DNA of 25,125 nt from Mastigamoeba balamuthi (Eukaryota > Evosea > Mastigamoebida > Mastigamoebidae): contig CACRSC010000084.1 in NCBI GenBank assembly GCA_902651635.1, positions 859,571 to 884,695 on the forward strand, given 5' to 3'. A program made the translations under genes and the position numbers. The notes beneath the pieces were generated by a model, which did not search any database, was not told the DNA's origin, and was given only the letters and a program-made list of their open reading frames with translations. This document shows positions 1 through 8,730 of the stretch, piece by piece. The first letter of the stretch is position 1; every line of letters starts with the position of its first letter.

Positions 1-2343
1 CCGCCGCCTCCGCCGGCGACGACTACGCCGCCGATGCAGGTGCGGCCGCTGTCGCCGGCGAGCCCGCGGGACTCGGGGTCGTCGTGGACGGCCGGGCGGG
101 CGATGGTGGGCGCGGGCGAGGGCCCCGCGTCGTACAACTCGCCGACGCTGGGCAGGCGCCCCGGCAGCTTCCCCGCGCCGCGCGCCGCCGCCAGGCAGCA
201 GCAGCGCGAGCCGGCGCCCACCAAGCCCAGGGTCAAGCCCGCGTCGCTGGTCGCCGTCCCCGCGAGGCTCCTCGGCGACCCCGCTCGCCGTGCGCCCCGA
301 TTCAATTGACGGAGATTCGCCGGATTGAATCTGACGCGGGAAATGCGCGGGGATTCTGAATTGCACCAGCGCTGTACGCGCTGAACGAGGCGGACAGGAG
401 CGGGTGGCTGGCGCAGGTGGTGGAGAAGCACCCGCACATCGCGGACATCCGCGAGCGCGTGATGCCGCTGCAGAGGGCTGCGGCGTTCTGCCGGGCGTAC
501 AACCCGGGCGGCCGGGACGTCAAGGACAAGCTGGGCCACGCGCAGATCGTCCAGCTCGTCCTGCAGCACCTCAACGCCAAGGGCTTCAAGGAGACGCGCC
601 ACGCCCTCGAGAGGGAGGCCAAGACCAAGAGTCCGCGCCCCTCCCAGCCTCCTGGGGGAGCCGCGGGGGCCCCGCCGCCCCGTTTCAATTGACTTGACTG
701 ACCGGAGCGAATCGAACCGCCCAGTGCCCAGGCACAAGCTGCACACGAGCAGGCTGGTGGCGAACCTCAGGCAGGCGGTGAGGGACGCGGACAGGCTGTA
801 CGACCTGGTGCTGGCGGAGAAGGTCAGGGACAGCAAGCCGCTCGAGGAGCACCTGTGGCACATCGGGCTGGCCGACGACGACGAGGACGAGTCGCAGGAC
901 GTCGACCTCTGGCAGGAGATCCTGCCCGCCGAGAAGACCGACATCGTGACGGAGCAGAGCTCGACGGCCGCGGGCACCGTCGAGGTGGTCAAGGCGGGCT
1001 CGCTGAACCGCCTGGTCGAGAAGCTGACCGAGGAGTCGGAGAAGGACTACGCGAGCACGTTCCTGATCACGTACCAGAGCTTCACGACGCCCGAGCGCCT
1101 GCTGCGCAAGCTCGCGCAGCGCTTCGACGTGCCCGCGGGGTACAAGCCGGGCGACGGCAGGGCCGCGCCGGCCGTCATACGCGCGCGCGTCGTGAACATC
1201 GTGCGCAGGTGGGTCGAGGAGTTCGGGCAGGTCTTCTCCAAGCCCGAGCTCGCGGCGCAGCTCAACGAGTTCATCGACCACGCCGTCGAGCAGTTCCCCG
1301 GCGCCCAGAAGTCGCTCGTCCGCGTCGTCCCGGAGCTCGTCGAGGCGCAGATGGCCGAGCGGCGCAAGGCGAGGGCCAAGCGCTCGCAGGAGGAGATGCC
1401 CGAGCCCGAGGTCCCGCACAACATCTTCTCCAACTCGCTCTCGTTCGCGGACCTCAGCGAGCGCGAGATCGCCCGCCAGCTGACCCTCATCGACTTCAGC
1501 ATCTACGAGAACATCAGGGCCAGTGGCCCCCTCCCCCCCCTCCCCTCCCCCATCCCCCAGCAGCAGTGGCTGTGTGCTGACGACACCGCCCCCGCAGCCG
1601 TCGGAGCTGCTGAACCAGTCGTGGAGCAAGCCCAAGCTGCGGCACAGGTCGCCCAACGCGCTGGCGATGATCAAGCGGTTCAACCACGTGTCGTCGTGGG
1701 TGGCGACGGAGATCGTCACGGGGCCCACGGTCCGCGACCGCGCGCGCGTGCTGGCCAAGTTCCTGCGCATCGGCGAGGAGCTAGTGGCGCTCAACAACTA
1801 CAACTCGCTGATGGCCATCATCGCGGGGTACAACTCGGCGGCGACGGCGCGGCTCAAGTGGACGCTCGAGGAGCTCCCGGTGAGCGCGCAGAAGGCCAAG
1901 CCGGCGCTGGACGACCTCATGAAGAGCGACGGCAACTTCAAGAACTACAGGGCGCGGCTCGCGGCGACCGAGAGCCCCTCGGTGCCGTACCTCGGCGTGC
2001 ACCTGACGGACCTCACCTTCGTCGACGAGAACCCCGACAACACCAACGGGCTGATCAACTTCGGCAAGCGCAACTTTGTCTACAACATCATCTCCAACGT
2101 GCTGCAGTACCAGAACCGCCCCTACAACCTCCAGCCCGTCCACCAGGCACGCCCAGCCCCTCCGTTAATTGCCTTCCCTCCCCTCCTGCCTCGGGTGTGC
2201 TGGCTGACAGTGCACTGCGGGTTGTGTGCACGACGCAGATCATACAGTTCCTCAAGCGCGTCCCGACAAAGGACGAGCAGGAGTTGTACACGCTCTCACT
2301 GAAGCGCGAGCCGAGGGGCGCTCCGAGAACGTCCATTGTGTAA
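1..2343 (+). CDS. LisH-RasGEF_N-RasGEF guanine nucleotide exchange factor, 5' partial
   Basis: Activates Ras-type GTPases by exchanging GDP for GTP. The gene runs in from the left edge. Exons that keep frame are <1-289, 370-630, 725-1518, 1598-2146 and 2239-2343, ending in TAA. Exon 1 is a Pro/Ala/Ser-rich low-complexity stretch. A LisH dimerisation motif lies at about 537-615 (IVQLVLQHLNAKGFKETRHA). The RasGEF N-terminal domain covers about 975-1350 (ASTFLITYQSFTTPERLL). The catalytic CDC25-like domain covers about 1440-2330, with ELLNQSWSK, NALAMIKRFNHVSSWV, NNYNSLMAIIAGYNSAA and the closing NLQPVHQIIQFL. Introns at 290, 631, 1519 and 2147 are 80, 94, 79 and 92 nt; the last two seem to use GC donors, because the family alignment requires the residues that GT alternatives would delete. 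LisH-containing RasGEFs are well known in Dictyostelium. Domain identity is secure; the N-terminus is missing and the first exon link is inferred from matching phase. Confidence 0.9.
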
Positions 2344-2881
2344 ATTGGGCCCTCGGCGCTTTCAATCCACACTCGGCCGGGTTTTGGCCCAAAATCAGCC
2401 CTGAGCGAGCACAGTTTCCCCTACAGACACAGCAGGGAGAGTCAGTGATCACGCAGAGTGTCATACCCAAGGTCGCATGCCTTGCTCGGAACGCGCTCCA
2501 CCCTGGACCCCAACAGGGATAAACCTGGTTGTTCTGAGGTCCTTCTCTGACGGAGGGGTCCCTGGTAGCGTTCCATTCAGACCCGCCAGGCGTCACAGGT
2601 TAAGCAAGTGTTCAACAGAGCGCCTCCGTTTCACTGCCGTGCAACGGTCTCACTGAAGGGCTCAGAGGCATACCAACGAAACCGGTTGTTTTGCTCTGAG
2701 CAGATCTACGACCACTGTCCGCGATTTCCCCTGGATTGAAACTTTAGTGAACCTTCCATTCCAGGTGAAATCCTACGGAGGTGTCCGGACACCACACCTC
2801 CACACCATTCATGTTTTTGTCCTCCCTCGTCGTATCTCCCGAGAGCCGTTTGAGCTTTGAACACTGCGCAGTCCGTTCGAG
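2344..2881. other. Intergenic region between RasGEF and TauE/SafE genes
   Basis: No coding region or RNA gene recognised. It should hold the RasGEF 3' UTR and the promoter of the transporter gene. The one structured element I see is the palindrome at 2780-2793, described separately. Confidence 0.6.
2780..2793. promoter_or_regulatory. 14-bp perfect palindrome upstream of the TauE/SafE gene
   Basis: GGTGTCCGGACACC is its own reverse complement. It is nested in a second inverted repeat, GGAGGTGT at 2778-2785 and ACACCTCC at 2794-2801. It lies about 90 nt before the transporter ATG, so it could be a dimeric factor site. No factor is recognised. Confidence 0.3.
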
Positions 2882-4017
2882 ATGGTGCTCTTCGCGTGGG
2901 CTGTGGTGCTGCCGCTGGCGGTGGTGGTGCAGTGGTTCAAGACGATGCTGGGCATGGGCTGGGGTGCTGTCCTGGGCCCCATCCTCCTCTCCCTCGGCTA
3001 CGGACGCGAGCAGGTCGTCGTCTCGCTGCTCCTGACCGAGTTCCTCTCGAGCATCTTCTCTGCCCTGCTCCACCACCTCTTCAGCAACGTGCAGCTCCGC
3101 AAGGACGACGTCCCCCCGCCTGCGACGGGGTCCATCCAGTCGCCCGGCAGTCCCCGCAAGACCGTCGACGAGCCCCACGTGCCCGACGTGCCCGACGAGT
3201 CCGCAACCCCCAAGCCCAGCCAGCAGTGCACTCCCAGCACCACGGACGAGGAGACGGCGCCCCTGCTGGGCCCGGAGCCCCGCCCAGAGGCCCCCGGCCG
3301 GCAGCCCAAGGCTGGGGAGTGCCTGTTCTCGCGCGATGTCAACACGATGCTCATCCTGGGCGTCGTCGGTGCGCTGGGCACGGCAGCGTCGGTGGCCATC
3401 AACGCCTTCACAAAGCAGAGCGAGCAGTTCGGCTTCGCCATCAAGCTGTACATGGGTGCGCCCACGCAGAGCGCATCCCCAGCGCCTCGCCTCACCAGCC
3501 CTCGCCTGCCATGGCGCGCGCAGGCTCTGTGATCATTCTGATGTCGCTGGCGATCGTGCTCTCGATCGTCCTGAGGCGATGGGCGGAGAAGAGCGTGTTC
3601 TCCTACTGGAAGGTCCTGGGCCTGGCCCTGTGGTCGGGGTTCAACAAGGGCATCTCCGGGGGCGGCAGCGGGCCCATCGTGGTCACCGGCCTGATGCTGA
3701 GCGGCATGCCCGAGCGCAACTCGATCGGGGTGACGCCCTTCTCCGAGATCATCGTCTGCGGCGTCGGGTCGCTCTGCTACCTCGTCTCCAACGTCGTCCA
3801 GGAGGGGCCGGCCAAGGCCCTGACCTACTACGAGCTCTTCCCAGCGCTGGCCGCGGGGGCGCTGCCGGTGATCCCGTTCGCCGCGTACATGACCAAGCGC
3901 GTGAAGAAGGAGGGCCTCAAGTGGATCGTCGCCGCCTTCACGCTGCTCCTCGGCACCTTCTCCATCGTCCAGTCGGTGCTAGCGCACACGGGCCACTGGC
4001 CCCGCATCAAGCACTGA
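2882..4017 (+). CDS. TauE/SafE (DUF81) family membrane transporter
   Basis: Putative anion exporter of the sulfite/organosulfonate TauE/SafE family; substrate unknown. Two exons, 2882-3455 and 3524-4017, are joined across a canonical 68-nt GT-AG intron and give 355 residues. The family's two pseudo-repeats are visible: an N-terminal membrane half with the glycine-rich MGWGAVLGPILLSLGYG, and a C-terminal half with GFNKGISGGGSGPIVVTGL followed by several hydrophobic segments. Between them is a Pro/Ser-rich hydrophilic loop of about 95 residues (roughly 75-170). It carries EETAPLL, which fits the acidic dileucine pattern [DE]xxxL[LI] used for endolysosomal sorting. The ATG follows a TTCGAG context and is the first that gives a membrane N-terminus. 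Convergent with the Sel1 gene, with only about 110 nt between stops. Family is confident; location and substrate are inference. Confidence 0.85.
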
Positions 4018-4050
4018 GACAGAGAGACAGAGAGACAGAGAGACAGAGAG
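4016..4050. repeat. GACAGAGA microsatellite
   Basis: About four tandem copies of an 8-nt GACAGAGA unit begin at the transporter stop codon and lie in its 3' UTR. A simple tandem repeat with no further content. Confidence 0.9.
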
Positions 4051-4129
4051 GGGAACTGTGTGCCGCCTGTAATCGGGAGTACAAGTACACGAGCTATTGC
4101 TACCGCGCTTGCCGACTGCCCGCCCGCCA

Positions 4130-5868
4130 TCACCTGGTTTTGACAGTGTCGAGCCTCTTTCGCGTCTTGGAGGTCTGCTGCTGCGACCACACGCGCGCGG
4201 CCTCGCGGAGGTCCTGCGGGCCGCCCCTGCCCTCGGCCAGCATGACGCCCAGGCGCAGCGCCGCCTCGGCGTTGCCCTCCTTGGCCGACTCGGCGTACAT
4301 CCTGAGCGCCCTGGCCTCGTCCCGGATCACGTCGTCGCCCTCCTCGTACCTGCGCGCCAGCAGGTACTTGCAGATGTCCGTCCCGCGCTGCTCGACGACA
4401 CCGAAGAGCCTGCGGGCCTCGGGGAGGTTCCTGTGGCGCTCGCCGAGGAAAGAGCAGGCCAGGAGGTACGGGCTCGACGTGCAGCCCTTGTCGACGGCGC
4501 ACCGCCACCAGCGGATGCCCTCCTCCTCGTTGACGGGCATGCCCTCGCCGTGCGCGTTCATGAAGCCCAGCAGGCACATCGACTCGACCCTGCCGCGGTC
4601 CGCGGCCATGCGCAGCAGCTTCGCGGCCTCGCCGGCGTCCTTGCGCACGCCGTCGCCCCTGCGGTACATCTGGCCGAGCTTCCCCAATGCCTCCGCGTGC
4701 CCGTGGTCCGCGGCCTCGCGCATCAGCTGCACCCCGCGGCTGCGGCGCTGCGGGTCCTCGCTCGCGTTGAGCAGGCACGCGAGCGTCACCCGCGCGTCGT
4801 CGCTGCCGTCGGCGATGGCAGACTCGAGCATCGCCGCGGCCTCGCTCTCGTCGGCGTCGACGCCCTCGCCCTTGCGCAGCATCCACGACATGGAGATCTT
4901 GGCCTCTGTGCTCCCCAGCCCCGCGGCCCTGCGCATCAGCCGCGCGGCCTCTGCGGGGTCCTTGGCCATGCCGTGCAGCCCCCGCCGCAGGGCCGAGGCG
5001 CAGGCGAGCAGCGCCGTCACGTGGCCCAGCTGGCCGGCCTCGCCGAGCAGCTCGAGCGCCCTCGACGCGTCTCGGGGGACGCCGGTGCCGTCGCGGTACG
5101 AGACGCCGAGGCTGAACAGCGACGGCGGGAAGCTCGCGACGGCGGCCCGAGACAGGAGCGCGGACTCGAGCTCGGGGTCCGGGCCGCTGCCGATGCCAAA
5201 GTACGCGAGCATCGCCAGCAGGTGCAGCGACAGCGGCGTCCCGCGCGACTCGAGCGACCTCCGCAGGCGCTCCGCGTCCTCCGCGGGCACCAGCCGCGCG
5301 CGGTCCACGTACGACTGCTCCAGGGGGTCCGTGCGGCTCTCGAGCGGCACCAGCGATGGCTGCGGAGCGCAGAGAGCAGAGGGCCCGACAATCAGAACGT
5401 GAATAATCAATTGTTGCCGCTTCCGCATCGAGCAAAAGTGGGCGCTGTCCCATCTGCATTTCCCCCCAAACGCAAACCCGGTGAAACGCGACGAAACGCG
5501 AGGGGTGAAACGCCGGGCAGCAGCGGCGGTCGTTGCGCGCTGTCCGCCAGATATGCTCGCCGAATCCCGACGAAAACCGTAGCCCCCGCAGGGGCGTGCA
5601 GGGGGAACGCCCGTCCCCTGTCCTCGGCAGCCCAGCCACACGAGGCGGGGTGCGCGAAAACGGCACTGGGGGTGGGGGGCGAGGGGGCCAGCAGGGCGGC
5701 GACCTTCCAGCGGGCGACGGTGCGCAGGACGAGGGCCGCTGCGACGAGCGAGGGCGTCGGCGAGGGCCCCGGCGAGGAGAGCAGGGGCAGGCAGAGGGAC
5801 ACGGCCTGGCGGTGGTCGAGCTCGGCTGCGCGGAGCAGCGAGGCGAACAGAGCGTCGTCCGACTCCAT
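4130..5868 (-). CDS. Sel1-like repeat protein
   Basis: A Sel1-repeat (TPR-like helical solenoid) protein; such proteins are usually adaptors for signalling or ER-associated complexes. The large 3' exon runs from 5359 down to the stop at 4130. It encodes about ten repeats of the pattern A..LG..Y..G.GV..D...A...L..AA..G, for example LGQMYRRGDGVRKDAGEAAK, and ends in a basic tail. The start is placed at 5868 (MESDDALFASLLRAAEL), in another frame and joined by an intron. Its acceptor is clear: CTCTGCGCTCCGCAG ending at 5360, phase 0. The donor is not: V codons near 5487 and others further upstream all fit. An unspliced reading from an upstream ATG gives a long arginine-rich stretch unlike the rest, so I reject it. 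Cellular role unknown. Confidence 0.8.
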
Positions 5869-5872
5869 GAGC

Positions 5873-5885
5873 CCTATTTAAATGA
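5873..5885 (-). promoter_or_regulatory. AT-rich TATA-like element before the Sel1 gene
   Basis: CATTTAAATAGGG on the minus strand stands out in GC-rich DNA, 5-17 nt before the proposed ATG. It could be a core promoter element in a gene with a very short leader; the closeness to the start makes this weak. Confidence 0.25.
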
Positions 5886-6958
5886 TTTGATTCGTATCTG
5901 CAGGGGAGATTCTCTATCCGGAAGATCTCATTTGATTTTGCCATGAATTGGGCTCGTGCTTCCCGAAGCCACGAGAGAGTCGTGTATGCTTATGCGCGTG
6001 CGTTTGTTGCCCCGAGCCTGTATATCACCGTCCGAACGACCCTTACAGCTGCTTGCGGAACTCTCCTCGCTCCCTTCATCGAGAGGCGCGGCAGGGACAG
6101 CGAACGACACAAAGCACCATCCCTGAAGGGCGCAGACCTGGGCATGCTGTGCCCCACACAGGCTATTCCCGCAGAGGTTGCACCGAGTGGCTCTCACACC
6201 AGCCCCATGCATACTCGCCCCCGCACGGACACGAATCGACCTCACTCCTCCCCTTTCCTCCGAGCATTGCCCCTCGCGAGCCCTCATGCACCTCGGCAGG
6301 GCCCTGGCCCTGTGCACGGCCTCGACACATGACGATGCCGCACACAGGGCCAGGAGCCATGACGGCGTGCACGAGGCACACAGGCCGTGCAGATCGACTC
6401 TCCCGAGTATTTTTTTTTGTTTTGTGACAGAGTGTGGCGGTGCTTCGTATCGCCCCTCCTCAGATTCCTGTGGCCGAGACGCTTCGGTGTTGTGCTGGAG
6501 ATTACCGAAGTCGTTCTGCAGGGTCAGAGGGCTGGCATGCGTTCTCTGACATGCTCTCTGCCAAGCATAAGACTAGAAGGACGAATTGCTGTTTGGGGCG
6601 AGGTCTCCGAGAAAGAGGCAGCAACTTCACCACACGTTCTTCACGCCTCTGCACGCTCGGAGGATGCTGAGACCCACTTACGCCAAGGGCGTACGGGGCG
6701 TGGGGAGGCAACAGACTGGAGGGAGCGCGGGGGCCAGGCGGTATTGCATTTCAAAGACGCCTAGGGCGCGAAATTTGAAAAGAGCACTGAATTCCACAAA
6801 GATATTTCTCCAAAAACAGCAGTCCCACCTGTATATCCACGTATTCCCAGACGCGAATCTGCTGCATACTCGAATCTCCGAGTCTCACTTTTTGAAAAAC
6901 GAGCTTCATAACGAGCGAGCCAACCATCACCCCGTCTCATTCCCTTTGGTTGCCCACC
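5886..6958. other. Intergenic region, divergent promoters
   Basis: About 1.1 kb between two divergent genes. Open frames on both strands show no domain, no repeat pattern and no convincing start. No tRNA or other structured RNA recognised. It holds a run of T at about 6409-6422 and is less GC-rich towards 6959. Confidence 0.5.
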
Positions 6959-8473
6959 ATGTCCATCCGTTCTCCCGGTTCTCTTCTTTCTCTTCTCTTC
7001 TGTCTCGCCTCTCTGCTGGCCGTTGCCAGCCTCCTCCTCCCCACGGCGAGCACCCCTGCGACCCCGGCAGCCCGCGGGGTGGGCAGGACGCTGCTGTGGG
7101 CGGACCCGACGACCGACGCCAACGAGTCGACGAGCTCTTCCGCGGACAGCAACGCCACCGGCCTCACCACCGACCCCCACAGCGGCCCCCAGCACCCCGA
7201 CGCCCCTCGGCACCGCGGTCCATCGCCCCTGGTGCTCGCAAGGCACGCCTCCCGCGCCCAGCCCCCCCCAGCGCCAATTTTGGCGCATCTGGGATCGCGA
7301 AAAGTTGTGGGACATTTCAATTGTGTGGCGTGCGCCCTCGGGCAAAAATATCAGCGGCCCCGAAAATGAAAAGAACATCGCAGCGCTCCTCTCACTCACC
7401 GGCCCCTCTCACTCGGCCGCGCGGCCTGCCACGACCAGCACGCTGGCATGCGGGTGCGCGTGTGTGAGCGCGGCGGCTGGCGTCGCGATGCTCATCGCTG
7501 TGCGGCGCTGCCGCCGTCGTGGCCGCGGAAGCAGCGCCACCGGAAACGCGAGGTGCCACACAAACACACGCGCTGCCTCTCCGCCCCGCTTGGTGCACTC
7601 CAGCTGACCTCCACCCCGCTGCCCCACAGCCCCGGGGACATCGACGAGGCCGCGAGGCTGCAGGCTCTGGTCAAGACCAGGGCGGGCGACCCCAACACGT
7701 GCCAAGTCGTCGTCGACATGGGCCCCCAGGACACAGCCGCCGTCGCCCTGACCCCGCGCCTGTCGCCGACGAGCTCCGCTGGCAGCAGCACCGCCTTGGA
7801 CTCCACGTCGCCGCCCCCGAGCTCCTCCGCAACGCCCCCCGCGACCTCGTCGTCCTGGACGCCCTCGAGCGCAGCCGCGGGCTCGGCCTGCGCTGACGTC
7901 AGCGACACAGCATCGTCGTCGGAGGTCGGCGATGGCGCCGCAACAGCACCGGCCACCAGCGCTGACGCCCAGGAACCGAAGGACAAGAACAAGACCTGCG
8001 AGGCTGCCGGTGCCCACGTGGCCAACGTCAACGCTGACGACCAGAAGACGTGCGGCGCCGCAATCATTCCCCCCGGACACGTGCGTTGTGGACTCGTGCG
8101 AGGTGGTCGACGCCACAACTCCTCTTCCTCTGGGCGCATCTGCGAGTCCCAACGCCAACGACGCAGTGCCTGCGAACGCGGACAACGCCCTCGCCTCGGC
8201 GGAGCCTGCGGGGCACACAGCGGGCCGCGAGGGCACAGACGTGGCTCCGGTGACCGCGCAGGACCAGCCCATCGTCACCCAGAAGCCGATCGGCAATATT
8301 TTCCCCCCGTGCGACATGAACCCCACCTCCAAGGTCGCCGACGCCCCGGCAGCGGCCACAGACGCCGTGGCGACGCAGAGGGCAGGAGAGGAGACCACCC
8401 ACCACCGCGAGAGTTCCTCTCCGCAGCCCGCGCAGCCCTGCAATGACCGCGCTGCCAACGAAGACAGCAAGAG
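6959..8473 (+). pseudogene. Secreted/type I membrane Ser/Thr-rich protein, truncated and frameshifted copy 1
   Basis: Unrecognised family. The ATG at 6959 starts a clear signal peptide (LLSLLFCLASLLAVASLLL), then a Ser/Thr/Pro-rich region. After one intron of uncertain ends comes a transmembrane segment at about 7440-7500 (CGCACVSAAAGVAMLIAV) with a basic stop-transfer RRCRRRGRG. The next intron is 7552-7629 (GAG|GTGCCA ... CCCACAG). A long Ser/Ala-rich cytoplasmic part follows. Sequence from 7488 to about 8473 is repeated at 13914-14550. Against that copy, a run of six C after AATCATT near 8067-8073 has one extra base and breaks the frame, and homology stops abruptly after GACAGCAAGAG near 8473. 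It is probably a pseudogene, or a short product if the frameshift is a sequencing error. Confidence 0.6.
7488..8473 (+). repeat. Duplicated gene segment, copy 1
   Basis: Direct duplicate of 13914-14550. Shared landmarks include ATGCTCATCGCTGTGCGG, the translated blocks KTCEAAGAHVANVNADDQKT/TTCEAAGAHVANVNADDQKT, and THHRESSSPQPAQPCNDRAA/IHHRESSSPQPAQSCNDRAA. Copy 1 holds about 345 nt (about 7612-7957) that copy 2 lacks. Confidence 0.9.
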
Positions 8474-8584
8474 CCGCCGTCGGGGCCGCCAGAGTAGTGG
8501 CACAGCACGTCGCCCGGCTCGCACGTTGCCAGGGCGTTGCCCGCTATTGGCGACGGCAGCACGGCCGACTGACCTAATTTCCGT

Positions 8585-8635
8585 AGGACTTTGGGGATGG
8601 GTCAGAGGCAGATGGAGCCACTCCTCAGGCCAGTG
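8585..8635 (+). repeat. Short dispersed repeat, copy 1
   Basis: GGGTCAGAGGCAGATGGAGC followed by CACTCCTCAGGCCAGTGC resembles 13544-13592, sharing TCAGAGG, TGGAGCCACTC and CCAGTGC in the same order and orientation. It lies just outside the 3' truncation of membrane gene copy 1. Confidence 0.55.
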
Positions 8636-8653
8636 CTGAGCTGCTCGGTTTGT

Positions 8654-8659
8654 TTTATT
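8654..8659 (-). terminator. AATAAA polyadenylation signal for the Crinkler-like gene
   Basis: On the minus strand AATAAA occurs about 72 nt after the stop at 8731, in a T/G-rich setting. Position and sequence fit a eukaryotic poly(A) signal. Confidence 0.5.
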
Positions 8660-8730
8660 GTTTGCGTGTGGTGAGTAAGAATCCGGACACATTTTCGGGC
8701 ACGTGCTTGCGTCTTTGTTGTGTGAGTTCA

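Noticed and set aside
685-1797. Long open frame on the minus strand opposite the RasGEF gene
   Set aside because: Arginine/leucine-rich shadow of GC-rich coding DNA; the plus strand carries clear RasGEF domains.
3336-5402. 688-codon plus-strand frame across the transporter end and the Sel1 gene
   Set aside because: It reads opposite the Sel1 repeats and out of frame with the transporter; composition is typical of a shadow frame.
5428-5944. In-frame N-terminal extension of the Sel1 protein from an ATG at 5944
   Set aside because: Arginine/proline-rich, unlike the rest, and it crosses an evident intron acceptor at 5360; the ATG at 5868 in another frame gives a better leader exon.
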